Below are positions 31,607 through 40,063 of a stretch of DNA of 64,000 nt, piece by piece. This stretch comes from Propionibacteriaceae bacterium (lineage in GTDB: Bacteria; Actinomycetota; Actinomycetes; Propionibacteriales; Propionibacteriaceae): assembly GCA_027492675.1 (NCBI GenBank), contig JAPUEI010000097.1, positions 69,623-133,622 of the forward strand, given 5' to 3'. Within the stretch, counting starts at the first letter, position 1, and every line of letters begins with the position of its first letter. Position numbers and translations under genes: made by a program. The notes under the pieces were generated by a model. The model saw only the letters and a list, made by a program, of their open reading frames with translations, was not told the DNA's origin and did not search any database.

Positions 31607-32487
31607 CCACGACAGCGCCTTCCGCTGCCTCGGGCGCCCTGCTCGACGTCTCGGACCTCGTCGTCGAGTTCCCCATGCGCGGGTTCCGTAGGCCGCCGTT
31701 CCGGGCCCTCCATGGGGTCTCGCTCGACGTGCGGCCCGGCGAGTGCGTCGGCCTGGTGGGGGAGTCCGGCTCCGGCAAGACCACGATCGGGCGGGCGGTG
31801 CTCGGGCTGATCCCGGCACAGTCGGGCACGATCACGTTCGACGGGCGCGACATGGCTGCCATGTCCCGGCGAGAGCGTCGCGACCTCAGCGATGACATCC
31901 AGGTGGTCTTCCAGGACCCGTACACGTCGCTGAACCCGGCGATGACGGTCGAGGACATCTTGAGCGAGCCACTCATCGCCAAAGGAAACGTCGACAGGAA
32001 GTCCGCTCGCACCAGGATTCGGGAGCTGCTCGATCAGGTGCGGCTCCCGGCGGATGCCGTCTCGCGGCTTCCTCGGGAGTTCTCCGGTGGCCAGCGGCAG
32101 AGGATCGCGATCGCCCGAGCCTTGGCGTTGTCCCCACGCCTGATCGTGTGCGACGAGCCGGTCTCAGCCCTGGACCTGTCCACCCAAGGGCGAGTCCTGG
32201 ACCTGTTCATCGACATCCAGGAGCAGACCGGAGTCGCGTACCTGTTCATCTCCCACGACCTGTCGGTGATCCGGCACATCAGCCATCGGGTGGCGGTCCT
32301 GTACCACGGCGAGATCGTGGAGTCGGGCGAGTGCGACCAGGTCACTGCGCGGCCCGAGCATCCGTACACGCAGCGGCTGTTCATGGCCGCTCCCGTACCG
32401 AACCCCATCGAGCAGACCAAGCGGCGCGAAGCCCGCTGGAAGCTCATGGCCGAGCAGGCTGCGAAGAACGAAGGAAGCGCCGCATGA
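31603..32487 (+). CDS. ABC transporter ATPase (DppF-like)
   Basis: A 294-residue cytoplasmic ATPase. Walker A is GESGSGKTTIGR, the Q-loop VVFQDPYTSLNP, the signature FSGGQRQRI, Walker B LIVCDEPVSALD and the H-loop FISHDLSV. The C-terminal HPYTQRLFMAAPVPNP segment is the oligopeptide-type extension. Some 170 open codons upstream belong to another frame of the fused gene and are not part of the protein. The ATGA overlap on both sides ties it to the transporter fusion and to the following sulfatase. Confidence 0.93.
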   Translation: MTTTAPSAASGALLDVSDLVVEFPMRGFRRPPFRALHGVSLDVRPGECVGLVGESGSGKTTIGRAVLGLIPAQSGTITFDGRDMAAMSRRERRDLSDDIQVVFQDPYTSLNPAMTVEDILSEPLIAKGNVDRKSARTRIRELLDQVRLPADAVSRLPREFSGGQRQRIAIARALALSPRLIVCDEPVSALDLSTQGRVLDLFIDIQEQTGVAYLFISHDLSVIRHISHRVAVLYHGEIVESGECDQVTARPEHPYTQRLFMAAPVPNPIEQTKRREARWKLMAEQAAKNEGSAA

Positions 32488-34283
32488 AGCGTGCCGTGAT
32501 GGTCATGTTCGACACCCTCAACCGGCGCATGCTGCCGCCGTACGGGGCCGATGACATGGTGACCCCCAACTTCGCGCGACTCGCCGACGTCGCGGTGACG
32601 TTCGACAACTGCTACGCAGGCAGCATGCCGTGCATGCCGGCCAGGCGAGAGATGCACACCGCTCGCTACAACTTCCTGCACCGATCCTGGGGGCCGATCG
32701 AGCCGTACGACGACTCGGTGCCGGAGATCCTCGCCTCCCACGGCGTACACACCCATCTCGCCACCGACCACCAGCACTACTGGGAGGACGGCGGCGCCAC
32801 GTATCACAACCGGTACACCACTTATGAGATGTTCCGTGGCCAGGAGGGTGACCGCTGGAAGGGCCACGTCCAGGTCCCGGAGCGCGGTGACTCGGTCAAC
32901 GGCGAGTCGTTCCTGTCCAAACAGGACCGGGTGAACCGTCTGTACTTGACCGACGAGGCAGACCACCCGGAGACGCTGACCTTCGACGCAGGGCTCCATT
33001 TCATCGAGACCAACGTCGCCGAGGACAGCTGGTTCGTACAGATCGAGACGTTCGACCCGCACGAGCCGTTCTTCACGTACGAGCCGTACCTGACGCTCTA
33101 CGGGGACGCTCTGCCGACCGGGCCCGACTTCGACTGGCCGCCCTATCGGCGCGTCGTCGAGAACCAGGTGCAGATCGACCGCGCGCGCCAGCACTACAAG
33201 GCGTTGGTGTCGCAGTGCGACCGGTCGCTCGGGAGGGTGCTCGACACGTTCGACCGGCTCGGGCTATGGGACGACACGATGCTGATCGTGTGCACCGACC
33301 ACGGCTACTTCCTCGGCGAGCGCGGATGGTGGGGCAAGAGCGTTCAGCCGTGGTTCGACGAGACGATCCACACGCCGCTGTTCGTCTGGGACCCGCGGCT
33401 CGGCAAGGCGGGGGAGCGTCGCGACGCGTTGGTGCAGACCATCGACTTCGGGCCTACCCTCCTCGATTACTTCGACATCGAGCCCACCCACGACATGCAG
33501 GGCCGTCCCCTGGCACCAGTCATCGAGACAGGGGAGCCGATCCGTGCGGCCGGCCTGTTCGGCAACCATGGCGGCCACGTCAGCGTGACCGACGGCCGCT
33601 ACGTCTACATGCGATCCTGCGTCCGGCCGACCAATGACCCGCTGTACGACTACACGCTGATGCCGACGCACATGCGGAGCAGGTTCACCCCAGAGGAGTT
33701 GCGCGACGCCGAGCTCGTGGCTCCGTTCGCCTTCACCAAGGGTGTGCCGACGCTGAAGACCACCGCGACGACGATGGGGAGTCCGTACGTTCACGGCACC
33801 CTGCTGTTCGACATGGTCGAGGACCCCCAGCAGCAGCATCCGTTGCGTGATGCGGCTCTCGAGACTCGCTTGGCGCAGCTCATGGTCGACCAGATGCGCG
33901 CCAACGACGCTCCGGCCGATCAGTTCGACAGGTTGGGGCTGCCTCTGGACGGACCTGTGCTCGACGAGCACCTCCTGATCGAAGCCCAGTGGGAGCAGGC
34001 GACCCGTGCGATGATTCCTGCCGCACGGCGCGACGACTTCGACGAGAACGCCCCCATCAACACGGTGGTCCTTTCCGCCGCCCTGGCGGACCCCACCCTG
34101 CGCGGGGCACTCGGGGATCTCCCTGCGCGGCTGACGGGGATGGCACGCATGCTGCCTCACGCGCCGCTCATCGAAGTGCTCGCGATGCGCCCCGATATCG
34201 GGCTGGACGAGGCGTTCGAGGTCAACCGCCGCCTCGAGGAGGCGTTGGCATCGGCCAACGCGACTTCAGGTGGGTCCCGCTGA
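32484..34283 (+). CDS. Cys-type sulfatase, CxPAR subtype, cotranscribed with the importer
   Basis: A 599-residue sulfatase. MVMFDTLNRRMLPPYG (residues 6-21) carries the metal ligands. The modification motif is CMPARREMHTARYNFLHR from Cys50, that is C-x-P-A-R rather than C-x-P-S-R. The second metal site is IVCTDHGYFLGERGWWGK. An extra helical tail of about 100 residues follows the catalytic domain. It has no signal peptide. The ATGA overlap with the importer ATPase means the sulfatase is made together with the uptake system, so its substrate is probably the imported molecule itself. It ends 13 bp before the convergent PadR gene. Confidence 0.9.
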   Translation: MKRAVMVMFDTLNRRMLPPYGADDMVTPNFARLADVAVTFDNCYAGSMPCMPARREMHTARYNFLHRSWGPIEPYDDSVPEILASHGVHTHLATDHQHYWEDGGATYHNRYTTYEMFRGQEGDRWKGHVQVPERGDSVNGESFLSKQDRVNRLYLTDEADHPETLTFDAGLHFIETNVAEDSWFVQIETFDPHEPFFTYEPYLTLYGDALPTGPDFDWPPYRRVVENQVQIDRARQHYKALVSQCDRSLGRVLDTFDRLGLWDDTMLIVCTDHGYFLGERGWWGKSVQPWFDETIHTPLFVWDPRLGKAGERRDALVQTIDFGPTLLDYFDIEPTHDMQGRPLAPVIETGEPIRAAGLFGNHGGHVSVTDGRYVYMRSCVRPTNDPLYDYTLMPTHMRSRFTPEELRDAELVAPFAFTKGVPTLKTTATTMGSPYVHGTLLFDMVEDPQQQHPLRDAALETRLAQLMVDQMRANDAPADQFDRLGLPLDGPVLDEHLLIEAQWEQATRAMIPAARRDDFDENAPINTVVLSAALADPTLRGALGDLPARLTGMARMLPHAPLIEVLAMRPDIGLDEAFEVNRRLEEALASANATSGGSR

Positions 34284-34296
34284 GGTGGCGCGTCGT

Positions 34297-34902
34297 TCAC
34301 GCCTCGCGGATCACCGAGAGGCGGTGAGTCCGCGCATGTTCGTCGAGCGGTGCGTCGAGCAGGGTCTCGCGCAGGACGCGCAGCGAGGCGATGTGTGCGT
34401 CCATCCCCGCGGCTCCGTTCTCGTGCGCCCATTGGTTCACCATCTCGGCGAGCTCCGGGTTGTAGCCCTCCGGAGGCTCCCACGGAGAGCTCCGGTCGCG
34501 GTTGCGGTAGCGAGCGACCTGCGCGACCCGGGTCATGATCTCGGTGTCTATGAGCACCAGCACCTGGCGTACCGTCAGGAAGCCGCAGAACGACAGTCGG
34601 GCCCCGAACTCCGGATCCTGGAAGCGAGAAGGCGGGTCGTACGGACCGGCGAGCCAGTCTGTGAAGACCATGGACCCCTCCTCTGTGGTCCGGTAGACCT
34701 TGGCGTCCTGAGCACCGGGTCGCGGCTCGACCGTGTGGGCGACCCAGCCGCGATCCTCCATGAGGCCGAGGGTCCGGTACACCTGGCTCATCTGCGTGTG
34801 CGACCGCAGGAACCGGCCCGACGTGTCGAGGTACCGCTTGAGGTCGTAGCCCGTTCGCGGGTGCTGCATCAGCACACCGAGAAGGATGTGGTCGAGTTTC
34901 AC
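34297..34902 (-). CDS. PadR-family transcriptional regulator
   Basis: A 201-residue regulator. The N-terminal winged helix (about residues 1-85) has the family signature DHILLGVLMQHPRTGYDLKR and QMSQVYRTLGLMEDRGWV. A C-terminal helical dimerisation domain follows. I prefer the GTG at 34,902: AGGAG sits 8 bp before it, whereas the GTG at 34,911 overlaps that AGGAG. The promoter carries a palindrome across its -10 (separate entry), which suggests self-repression. Ligand unknown; its place at the end of the sulfatase/importer operon suggests it controls the island. Confidence 0.88.
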   Translation of the reverse strand: MKLDHILLGVLMQHPRTGYDLKRYLDTSGRFLRSHTQMSQVYRTLGLMEDRGWVAHTVEPRPGAQDAKVYRTTEEGSMVFTDWLAGPYDPPSRFQDPEFGARLSFCGFLTVRQVLVLIDTEIMTRVAQVARYRNRDRSSPWEPPEGYNPELAEMVNQWAHENGAAGMDAHIASLRVLRETLLDAPLDEHARTHRLSVIREA

Positions 34903-34936
34903 CGTCGTCACTCCTATGTGTCGCTCAGGTCAACGA

Positions 34937-34966
34937 CACTATGACAATAGTGGAATGGTCTGTCAA
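34937..34966 (-). promoter_or_regulatory. Promoter and probable operator of the PadR gene
   Basis: On the minus strand a perfect -35 TTGACA (34,966-34,961) is spaced 17 bp from CATAGT (34,943-34,938). A perfect inverted repeat CACTAT-tgtc-ATAGTG (34,937-34,952) covers the -10. This geometry is that of an autorepressor site. Confidence 0.6.
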
Positions 34967-35035
34967 GTGTCATCGCCGCCGGGCCGTGAGGCGGATTGAA
35001 CTGCCGCGCGGCGGCGCTGGATACTTGCACCGGTC

Positions 35036-36253
35036 GTGGCTCTGATGCGCCAGTCGACCCTCGCCGCGGTTCGTCGTGGGAGCAGCCCGAGGATGCAGGA
35101 GAGTGGCTTGGCCATCACGGGTTCCGACTTCCCGGCCGCGAACAGCCGGCTCATGATGCGTGTGCTGCGCGACTCGGGCGACCTGTCCCGTACGTCCCTC
35201 TCGGAGGCGACCGGACTGTCACCGACGACCATCAGCAAGGCCGTGGCCCCACTGATCACCCACGGATGGGTCGTGGAAGGCGGCGTCGAGAAGCCCACCG
35301 CTGTGGGGAGACCGGCGATCGTGGTCAGCCCGGTCCCTGGGGCTACGGTCGTATGTGGCGTTCAGATCGGTGTCGGTATGTTCCGGGTCGGCCTCGCCGA
35401 CGGGCGCGCGAAGGTCTTGAGATCGACCGACGTGGCGTACGACCCTGATCTCGAGCCCGACGCCGTCCTCAAGCTCGTGGCCAGGACAGCACAACGCCTC
35501 ATGACAAAGACGCCGTCGCCGTGCCTTGCGGTGGGCGTCGGGGTGCCTGGGCCGGTGGACCCAGACCAGCGGGTCAACCTGCTCTCCATCAACCTGGGAT
35601 GGCGCGACGTCCACGTCGCCGACCGACTCGAGGAGAGCCTGGGGCTGCCGGTCACCATCGACCACAACGTCCGCGCCATGGCCCTCGCGGAGCACCATTT
35701 CGGCGGTCACGACGTGGCCAGCATGGCGTACGTGTACGTCAAGACGGGCGTCGGCATGGGCGTCGTACTCCACGGCGAGCCGTTCGTCACCGGAAGGCTC
35801 GGCATCAGCGAGCTCGGCCATGTACAGGTCCAGAGCGAGGGAAAGCTGTGCGCGTGCGGAAGCCGTGGCTGCCTGGAGACGGTCGTCTCCGAACCCGCGC
35901 TGATCGCGGGCCTCGAGGGTGCCGGCCTGCGGGTCGAGAGTGACACGAACGTTCTTCGCCTCCTCGAGTCCCACCGCCAGGAGCCCGCTGTCGCCGCCCT
36001 CCGAGAGAGGGTCGTCAGCACGCTCAGTCGCGGCCTGGGGGCGGTCATGAACCTCATCAACCCCGAACTCATCGTGCTCGGCGGCGTCTTCGAGGACGCA
36101 CCACGCTCGCTGGTGGCCGATATCGAGGCCGGTGTCAGCGTGACCAGCTTCCCGCTCTTCCGCGACAAGCTGGCGATCACCAGCCCTCGTTTGCCCATCC
36201 CTGGCGTCAGTGGGGGGGCGACGCTAGCCCTTGAGAAGGTCGTGTACGCCTGA
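35036..36253 (+). CDS. ROK-family transcriptional regulator
   Basis: A 405-residue sugar-responsive repressor. The N-terminal winged helix (about residues 35-90, RTSLSEATGLSPTTISKAV) is followed by a ROK sugar-kinase-like domain with VGVGVPGPVD, the glycan-contact motif IDHNVRAMALAEHHFG, VYVKTGVGMGVV, and the zinc cluster CACGSRGC (Cys272, Cys274, Cys279). The GTG at 35,036 is the longest start; ATGs at 35,045 or 35,093 are also possible. No nearby operator could be assigned. Being next to the PadR gene at the island end, it likely responds to a sugar released by the pathway. Confidence 0.9.
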   Translation: MALMRQSTLAAVRRGSSPRMQESGLAITGSDFPAANSRLMMRVLRDSGDLSRTSLSEATGLSPTTISKAVAPLITHGWVVEGGVEKPTAVGRPAIVVSPVPGATVVCGVQIGVGMFRVGLADGRAKVLRSTDVAYDPDLEPDAVLKLVARTAQRLMTKTPSPCLAVGVGVPGPVDPDQRVNLLSINLGWRDVHVADRLEESLGLPVTIDHNVRAMALAEHHFGGHDVASMAYVYVKTGVGMGVVLHGEPFVTGRLGISELGHVQVQSEGKLCACGSRGCLETVVSEPALIAGLEGAGLRVESDTNVLRLLESHRQEPAVAALRERVVSTLSRGLGAVMNLINPELIVLGGVFEDAPRSLVADIEAGVSVTSFPLFRDKLAITSPRLPIPGVSGGATLALEKVVYA

Positions 36254-36622
36254 GCATGGCTTGGTGCGGTCGACGTGGGAACGTCTTCCCCGAGATGCGA
36301 CGCGTCCGCCAGTTCCGCCGTCGACACCATCTTGCTTGGGCCACAGGCATCCAGTGGCGGCAGTTCACTTGGCTGAGGTCATCTCCAGAGTGGGTCCGGG
36401 CGGCGTGCGGATCACGTGTGGTATGTGCCTGGGCCGGATGGCGAACGGCAATGAACGCGACCTCCGTTCCGCCTTGGCGAGGGGAGCCGTCGCGCGACGC
36501 CGCCCAGGGATGCCATGGATGCGGTTCGGCGATCCTCGCCGTCGCGAGATTCGTTCTTTCTGAGGACTCCCACGCGACTCCGATCGACGAAGAGCGCTAT
36601 CGCCCCTAGTCAGGGAAGGGTT

Positions 36623-36653
36623 GGGTCGAGTCGGTCTGTAGCCCGGGGTTCTG
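36623..36653. repeat. Degenerate extra copy of the rnpB 3' end
   Basis: GGGTCGAGTCGGTCTGTAGC and what follows match the rnpB terminus with several substitutions. It lies about 92 bp outside the intact end in the same orientation. It may be the scar of an earlier integration at the same site. Confidence 0.55.
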
Positions 36654-36657
36654 CGGA

Positions 36658-36682
36658 CCTTGAGCGGACTCCCCGCTCAAGG
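36658..36682. terminator. Perfect hairpin downstream of rnpB
   Basis: CCTTGAGCGG and CCGCTCAAGG form a 10-bp perfect stem with a 5-nt loop, 34 bp beyond the rnpB end. No T-run follows on the minus strand. It could terminate rnpB transcription or be an arm site of the attachment region; a partly similar sequence lies at 11,676-11,735. Confidence 0.4.
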
Positions 36683-36714
36683 TTGGTGCCATCTGCCCTA
36701 GCTGGAGCTTTTTT

Positions 36715-36745
36715 GGGACGAGTCGGCCTGTAAGCCGGATTCTGT
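36715..36745. repeat. rnpB-borne attachment repeat (right)
   Basis: The last 30 bases of rnpB, matched at 11,540-11,570 in direct orientation. Because this copy keeps rnpB intact, it is the side on which the element restored the gene. Confidence 0.78.
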
Positions 36746-37102
36746 CGTCCCCGAAGGGACGGGTGGCCATCCATCTGCGACCGCTGTTGCCAGCGGCCTT
36801 CGCTTGCGCGTGCGACCTACCTGACGACTCGGGCGAGCAGCCCTCGTGCGCCGTCACAGGCCCGAAGGCCCTCTTGGTCTTGCTCCGGGCGGGGTTTACC
36901 TAGCCACCCCAGTCACCTGGGGTGCTGGTGGTCTCTTACACCACCGTTTCACCCTGACCCAGCCTCGCGGCTGGGCGGTCTGTTCTCTGTGGCACTGTCC
37001 CGCGGGTCGCCCCGGGTGGGTGTTGCCCACCGCCCTGCTCTGTGGAGTCCGGACTTTCCTCGACCCCTCTGCAGGGGCCGCGGTCACCCGGCCGACTCGT
37101 CC
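36716..37102 (-). ncRNA. rnpB: RNase P RNA (bacterial type A)
   Basis: The catalytic RNA that matures tRNA 5' ends. The 5' end GGACGAGTCGGCC pairs with the 3' end GGCCGACTCGTCC to form helix P1. The universal core GAGGAAAGTCCGGACTCC followed by CACAGAGCAGGGCGGTGGG is at about 37,060-37,023 on the minus strand, and the 3' core ACAGAATCCGGCTTACAGG near the end. The length of about 387 nt suits an actinobacterial type A RNA. A possible -10 (TACACT) lies at 37,115-37,110, in the short gap after map. The 3' end serves as the island insertion site. Confidence 0.95.
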
Positions 37103-37129
37103 ACGGGAGAGTGTACGGGGTCGCGCCGG

Positions 37130-37978
37130 TCAGGGAAGCGTGAGCACCTCGGCGCCCGTGGCCGTGACGACGAGGGTGTGCTCGAACTGGGCGACGCGGG
37201 AGTAGTCGTTGGTGACGACGGTCCAGTCGTCGTCCCAGATGTGGCTGTGGTGGTCGCCGAGCGTGAGCATGGGCTCGATGGTGAACGTCATGCCCGGCTC
37301 CATGACCGTGGTCAGCCGCGGCTCGTCATAGTGGAGCACCGTCAGACCCGAGTGGAACGCCGTGTGGACGCCGTGACCGGTGTAGTCGCGCACGATCCCG
37401 TACCCGAACCTCGACGCGTACGACTCGATGACCCGGCCGATGACGTTCAGCTCGCGCCCCGGGGCGACGGCCTTGATGGCCCGGTCCAGCGCCGTCTTCG
37501 TGCGTTCCATCAGCAGTCGCGAGCGCTCGTCCAGGGTGCCGCACCCGAACGTCCCGCAGTTGTCGCCGTGGACGCCGTCCTTGAACGCCGTCACGTCGAT
37601 CTTGACCAGATCGCCGTCCTCGAGCGGCCGCGCGTCCGGGATGCCGTGGCAGATGACCTCGTTCACGCTCGTACAGATCGACTTCGGAAAGCCGCGGTAC
37701 ATCAGGGAAGAGGGGTACGCGCCGTGGTCGCACATGAACTCGTGCGCCACGCGGTCGAGCTCGTCGGTGGTCACGCCGGGGGCGATGTGCGTGGCCGCCT
37801 CATGCATGGCCTGGGACGCGATCTTGCCTGCCACCCGCATCTTCTCGATGACCTCGGGCGTCTGCACGTGGTCTCCGGTGTAGCGCTTCGGGGCCGGCTT
37901 GCCGACGTACTCGGGTCGCTGGATCGACGAGGGGACCGTGCGGATCGGAGACAGCGGGTAGGGTTCGAGACGAGTCAC
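37130..37978 (-). CDS. map: Type I methionine aminopeptidase
   Basis: A 282-residue metallopeptidase that removes the initiator methionine from nascent proteins. The pita-bread fold motifs are complete: [30 protein letters not shown] with the two metal aspartates, [11 protein letters not shown] with a metal His, [11 protein letters not shown] with the first Glu, and FEHTLVVT with the last. The GTG at 37,978 starts the conserved part ([23 protein letters not shown]), including the N-terminal extension usual in actinobacteria. A longer open frame upstream has no similarity. Confidence 0.94.
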   Translation of the reverse strand: MTRLEPYPLSPIRTVPSSIQRPEYVGKPAPKRYTGDHVQTPEVIEKMRVAGKIASQAMHEAATHIAPGVTTDELDRVAHEFMCDHGAYPSSLMYRGFPKSICTSVNEVICHGIPDARPLEDGDLVKIDVTAFKDGVHGDNCGTFGCGTLDERSRLLMERTKTALDRAIKAVAPGRELNVIGRVIESYASRFGYGIVRDYTGHGVHTAFHSGLTVLHYDEPRLTTVMEPGMTFTIEPMLTLGDHHSHIWDDDWTVVTNDYSRVAQFEHTLVVTATGAEVLTLP

Positions 37979-38004
37979 AAACGTGCATCCTACAAGGGGA
38001 AGCC

Positions 38005-38241
38005 ATGGCACACGGGCAGTGGTATTGGTGCTTGACGCATCACATGGTCGAACCGTATGAGGCGTGCCGCAACGAGAATCGACTCGGTCCGTACGACACG
38101 GAGGCTGAGGCCGCGCAGGCTCTGGCGAAGGTCGCGGAGCGCAACGACGCGTACGACCATGACCCCCGCTACGTCGATCTCGACGACACCGGAGAGCCGG
38201 AGCCGGAACCCCACGACGGCTGGGGTCCGTTCGGCGGCTGA
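38005..38241 (+). CDS. Small conserved actinobacterial protein
   Basis: A 78-residue protein with the conserved opening [19 protein letters not shown] followed by [20 protein letters not shown], ending in an acidic, Pro/Gly-rich tail. Orthologues are common in actinobacteria and are uncharacterised. The sequence resembles a SPOR-like or zinc-binding minidomain, but that is not certain. Preceded by AAGGGGAAGCC before the ATG. Divergent from map with a 26-bp gap. Confidence 0.8.
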   Translation: MAHGQWYWCLTHHMVEPYEACRNENRLGPYDTEAEAAQALAKVAERNDAYDHDPRYVDLDDTGEPEPEPHDGWGPFGG

Positions 38242-38264
38242 CCGGGTCGACTAGCCTGCCCCTC

Positions 38265-38699
38265 GTGTCCCGATCCGAGAATCGCCGCATCCAGTTGGAC
38301 GACGCGCTGCGCCGAATGACGGTGCTGGTGGGCTCGGACAGCAGCGTGGAGCCCTCCGAGATCGGGCTCGCGCGGCTCGTCGTGACGGCCGACCGTACAG
38401 GCGTGGCCACGCCGAAGGACGTCCTCGCTCTGGCGACTCGGCTGCTCACCCAACGGCTCGCCGCCGCACGACCCGGTCGTACGGTCGAGGTCCGGATCCC
38501 GCCGTACGCAGCCGTCCAGGTCGGCCACGGTCAGGGGCCCACGCACACGCGTGGCACGCCGCCCAGCGTGGTGGAGACCGACGCCTGGACGTTCCTTCGG
38601 CTGGCCACCGGCGACCTGAACTGGTCGGAGGCGGTCGCCACGTCGGTACGGATCAGCGGTGTGCACGCCGACCTGTCGGACGTCTTCCCCTTCGGCTGA
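38265..38699 (+). CDS. Sterol-carrier-like protein (bacterial SCP orthologue domain)
   Basis: A 144-residue cytoplasmic protein of the actinobacterial SCP-2-like family. The C-terminal two-thirds holds [20 protein letters not shown] and [19 protein letters not shown], the blocks shared by this family. The function is unknown; a lipid-binding fold is predicted. GTG start at 38,265. It ends 3 bp before the convergent glnA2 gene. Confidence 0.78.
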   Translation: MSRSENRRIQLDDALRRMTVLVGSDSSVEPSEIGLARLVVTADRTGVATPKDVLALATRLLTQRLAAARPGRTVEVRIPPYAAVQVGHGQGPTHTRGTPPSVVETDAWTFLRLATGDLNWSEAVATSVRISGVHADLSDVFPFG

Positions 38700-38702
38700 G
38701 GC

Positions 38703-40040
38703 CTACAGCTGGGGCAGCAGGTGCTGCAGCTCCCAGGGCGTCACCTGGCGGCGGAACGACTCGAACTCCGAGCGCTTGTTGCGCATGAAGTAGTCGAACA
38801 CGTGCTCGCCGAGAGTCTCGGCGACAAGTTCGGAGCGCTCCATGACCCGTACAGCCTCGTCAAGGTTCTTCGGCAGCGGCTTGATGCCCATCGCGCGGCG
38901 CTCGGACTCGCTCAGCTCCCACACGTCGTCCTCGGCGCCCGGTGGCAACTCGATGCCCTGCTCGATGCCGTCGAGACCGGCGGCGAGGATGAGGGCGTAC
39001 GCGAGGTACGGGTTGCAGGCCGAGTCCAGCGTGCGGACCTCGACGCGGGCCGAGGCGCCCTTGGTGGGCTTCAGCGCCGGCACGCGCACCATGGCCGAGC
39101 GGTTGTTGCGACCCCAGCAGATGTACGAGGGGGCTTCGGCGCCGTACGCGAATCGCGCGTACGAGTTGACCCACTGGTTCGTCACGGCCGTGATCTCCGC
39201 CGCGTGGTGGAGCACGCCCGCGACGAACTGCCGCGCGACGTCGGACAGGTGGTACTCGGCCGAGGCATCGAAGAACGCGTTCCGGTCGCCCTCGAACAGG
39301 GAGACGTGGGTGTGCATCGCCGAGCCGGGCGCGTCGGCCAGCGGCTTCGGCATGAACGAGGCGTGAATGCCCTGGGCCGCGGCGACCTCCTTGACCACGA
39401 CGCGCATCGTCATGATGTTGTCGGCCATGAGGAGCGCGTCCGCGTACCGCAGGTCGATCTCGTGCTGGCCGGGTCCGCCCTCGTGGTGGCTGAACTCGAC
39501 GGAGATGCCCATCTCCTCGAGCATCGTGATCGTGCGACGGCGGAAGTCACTGCCCTCGCCGAGCGTGGTGTGGTCGAAGTAGCCGCCGGTGTCGAGCGGG
39601 ATCGGCGGCTTCGTGTAGTCCGTCTGCGGCTCGAAGAGGAAGAACTCCACCTCGGGGTGCGTGTAGAACGTGAACCCCTTGTCGCCGGCCTTGCGCAGCG
39701 CGCGCTTGAGCACGTGGCGCGGGTCGGCGTACGACGGGGAGCCGTCGGGGAGGCTGATGTCGCAGAACATGCGAGCCGTCGGCTGGGCATGGTCGCGCCA
39801 CGGGAGGATCTGGAACGTCGAGGGATCCGGGTGGGCCACCATGTCCGCCTCGTAGCGACGGGCGAAACCCTCGATCGCCGATCCGTCGAACCCGACCCCC
39901 TCCGCGAAGGCACCTTCGACTTCGGCTGGGGAGATGGCGACGGACTTCAGGAACCCGAGGACGTCGGTGAACCACAGCCGGACGAAACGTACGTCACGCT
40001 CCTCCATCGAGCGCAAGACGAACTCTGTCTGCTTGTCCAT
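38703..40040 (-). CDS. glnA2: Glutamine synthetase, GlnA2 type
   Basis: A 445-residue type I glutamine synthetase-family enzyme. Seen are GVGFDGSAIEGFARRYEADM, the ammonia/metal site HPEVEFFLFEPQ, HHEGGPGQHEIDLRY, and ATP-site HTHVSLFEGD and NRSAMVRVPA. The adenylylation loop has Trp (DDVWELSE) where GlnA1 has Tyr, so regulation by GlnE at this site is not expected. The start MDKQTEFVLRSMEERDVRFV at 40,040 matches family N-termini; an ATG at 40,049 is an alternative. It is divergent from glnE, the same arrangement as in mycobacteria. Confidence 0.93.
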   Translation of the reverse strand: MDKQTEFVLRSMEERDVRFVRLWFTDVLGFLKSVAISPAEVEGAFAEGVGFDGSAIEGFARRYEADMVAHPDPSTFQILPWRDHAQPTARMFCDISLPDGSPSYADPRHVLKRALRKAGDKGFTFYTHPEVEFFLFEPQTDYTKPPIPLDTGGYFDHTTLGEGSDFRRRTITMLEEMGISVEFSHHEGGPGQHEIDLRYADALLMADNIMTMRVVVKEVAAAQGIHASFMPKPLADAPGSAMHTHVSLFEGDRNAFFDASAEYHLSDVARQFVAGVLHHAAEITAVTNQWVNSYARFAYGAEAPSYICWGRNNRSAMVRVPALKPTKGASARVEVRTLDSACNPYLAYALILAAGLDGIEQGIELPPGAEDDVWELSESERRAMGIKPLPKNLDEAVRVMERSELVAETLGEHVFDYFMRNKRSEFESFRRQVTPWELQHLLPQL

Positions 40041-40063
40041 GGGGGACATACTGCCGTGTCTGT

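Larger units (their letters stand above)
36254..36715. other. Gene-free right end of the island
   Basis: About 460 bp after the ROK gene. Several overlapping short frames exist on both strands but none has a domain or a good start. The segment holds a degenerate second copy of the rnpB 3' end (36,623-36,653) and a hairpin (36,658-36,682). It is probably decayed DNA of the element's attachment region. Confidence 0.6.
11540..36739. mobile_element. 25-kb genomic island integrated at the rnpB 3' end
   Basis: The island is bounded by direct repeats of the RNase P RNA 3' terminus. One copy belongs to intact rnpB (36,715-36,739) and the other, 25 identical bases, lies at 11,540-11,564. Without the island, the phosphopantetheinyl transferase gene would sit under 100 bp from rnpB. 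Everything between is accessory: sulfatases, a maturase, sugar enzymes, an ABC importer and regulators. Many integrative elements use the 3' end of an RNA gene and restore it on insertion, which fits the intact rnpB here. No integrase, excisionase or conjugation gene is visible, so the element is either immobilised or mobilised in trans. The boundary call is inference from the repeat and the gene content. Confidence 0.72.

Noticed and set aside
36256-36609. 117-codon frame after the ROK gene
   Set aside because: Three overlapping frames of similar length exist, none with a domain or good ribosome-binding site.
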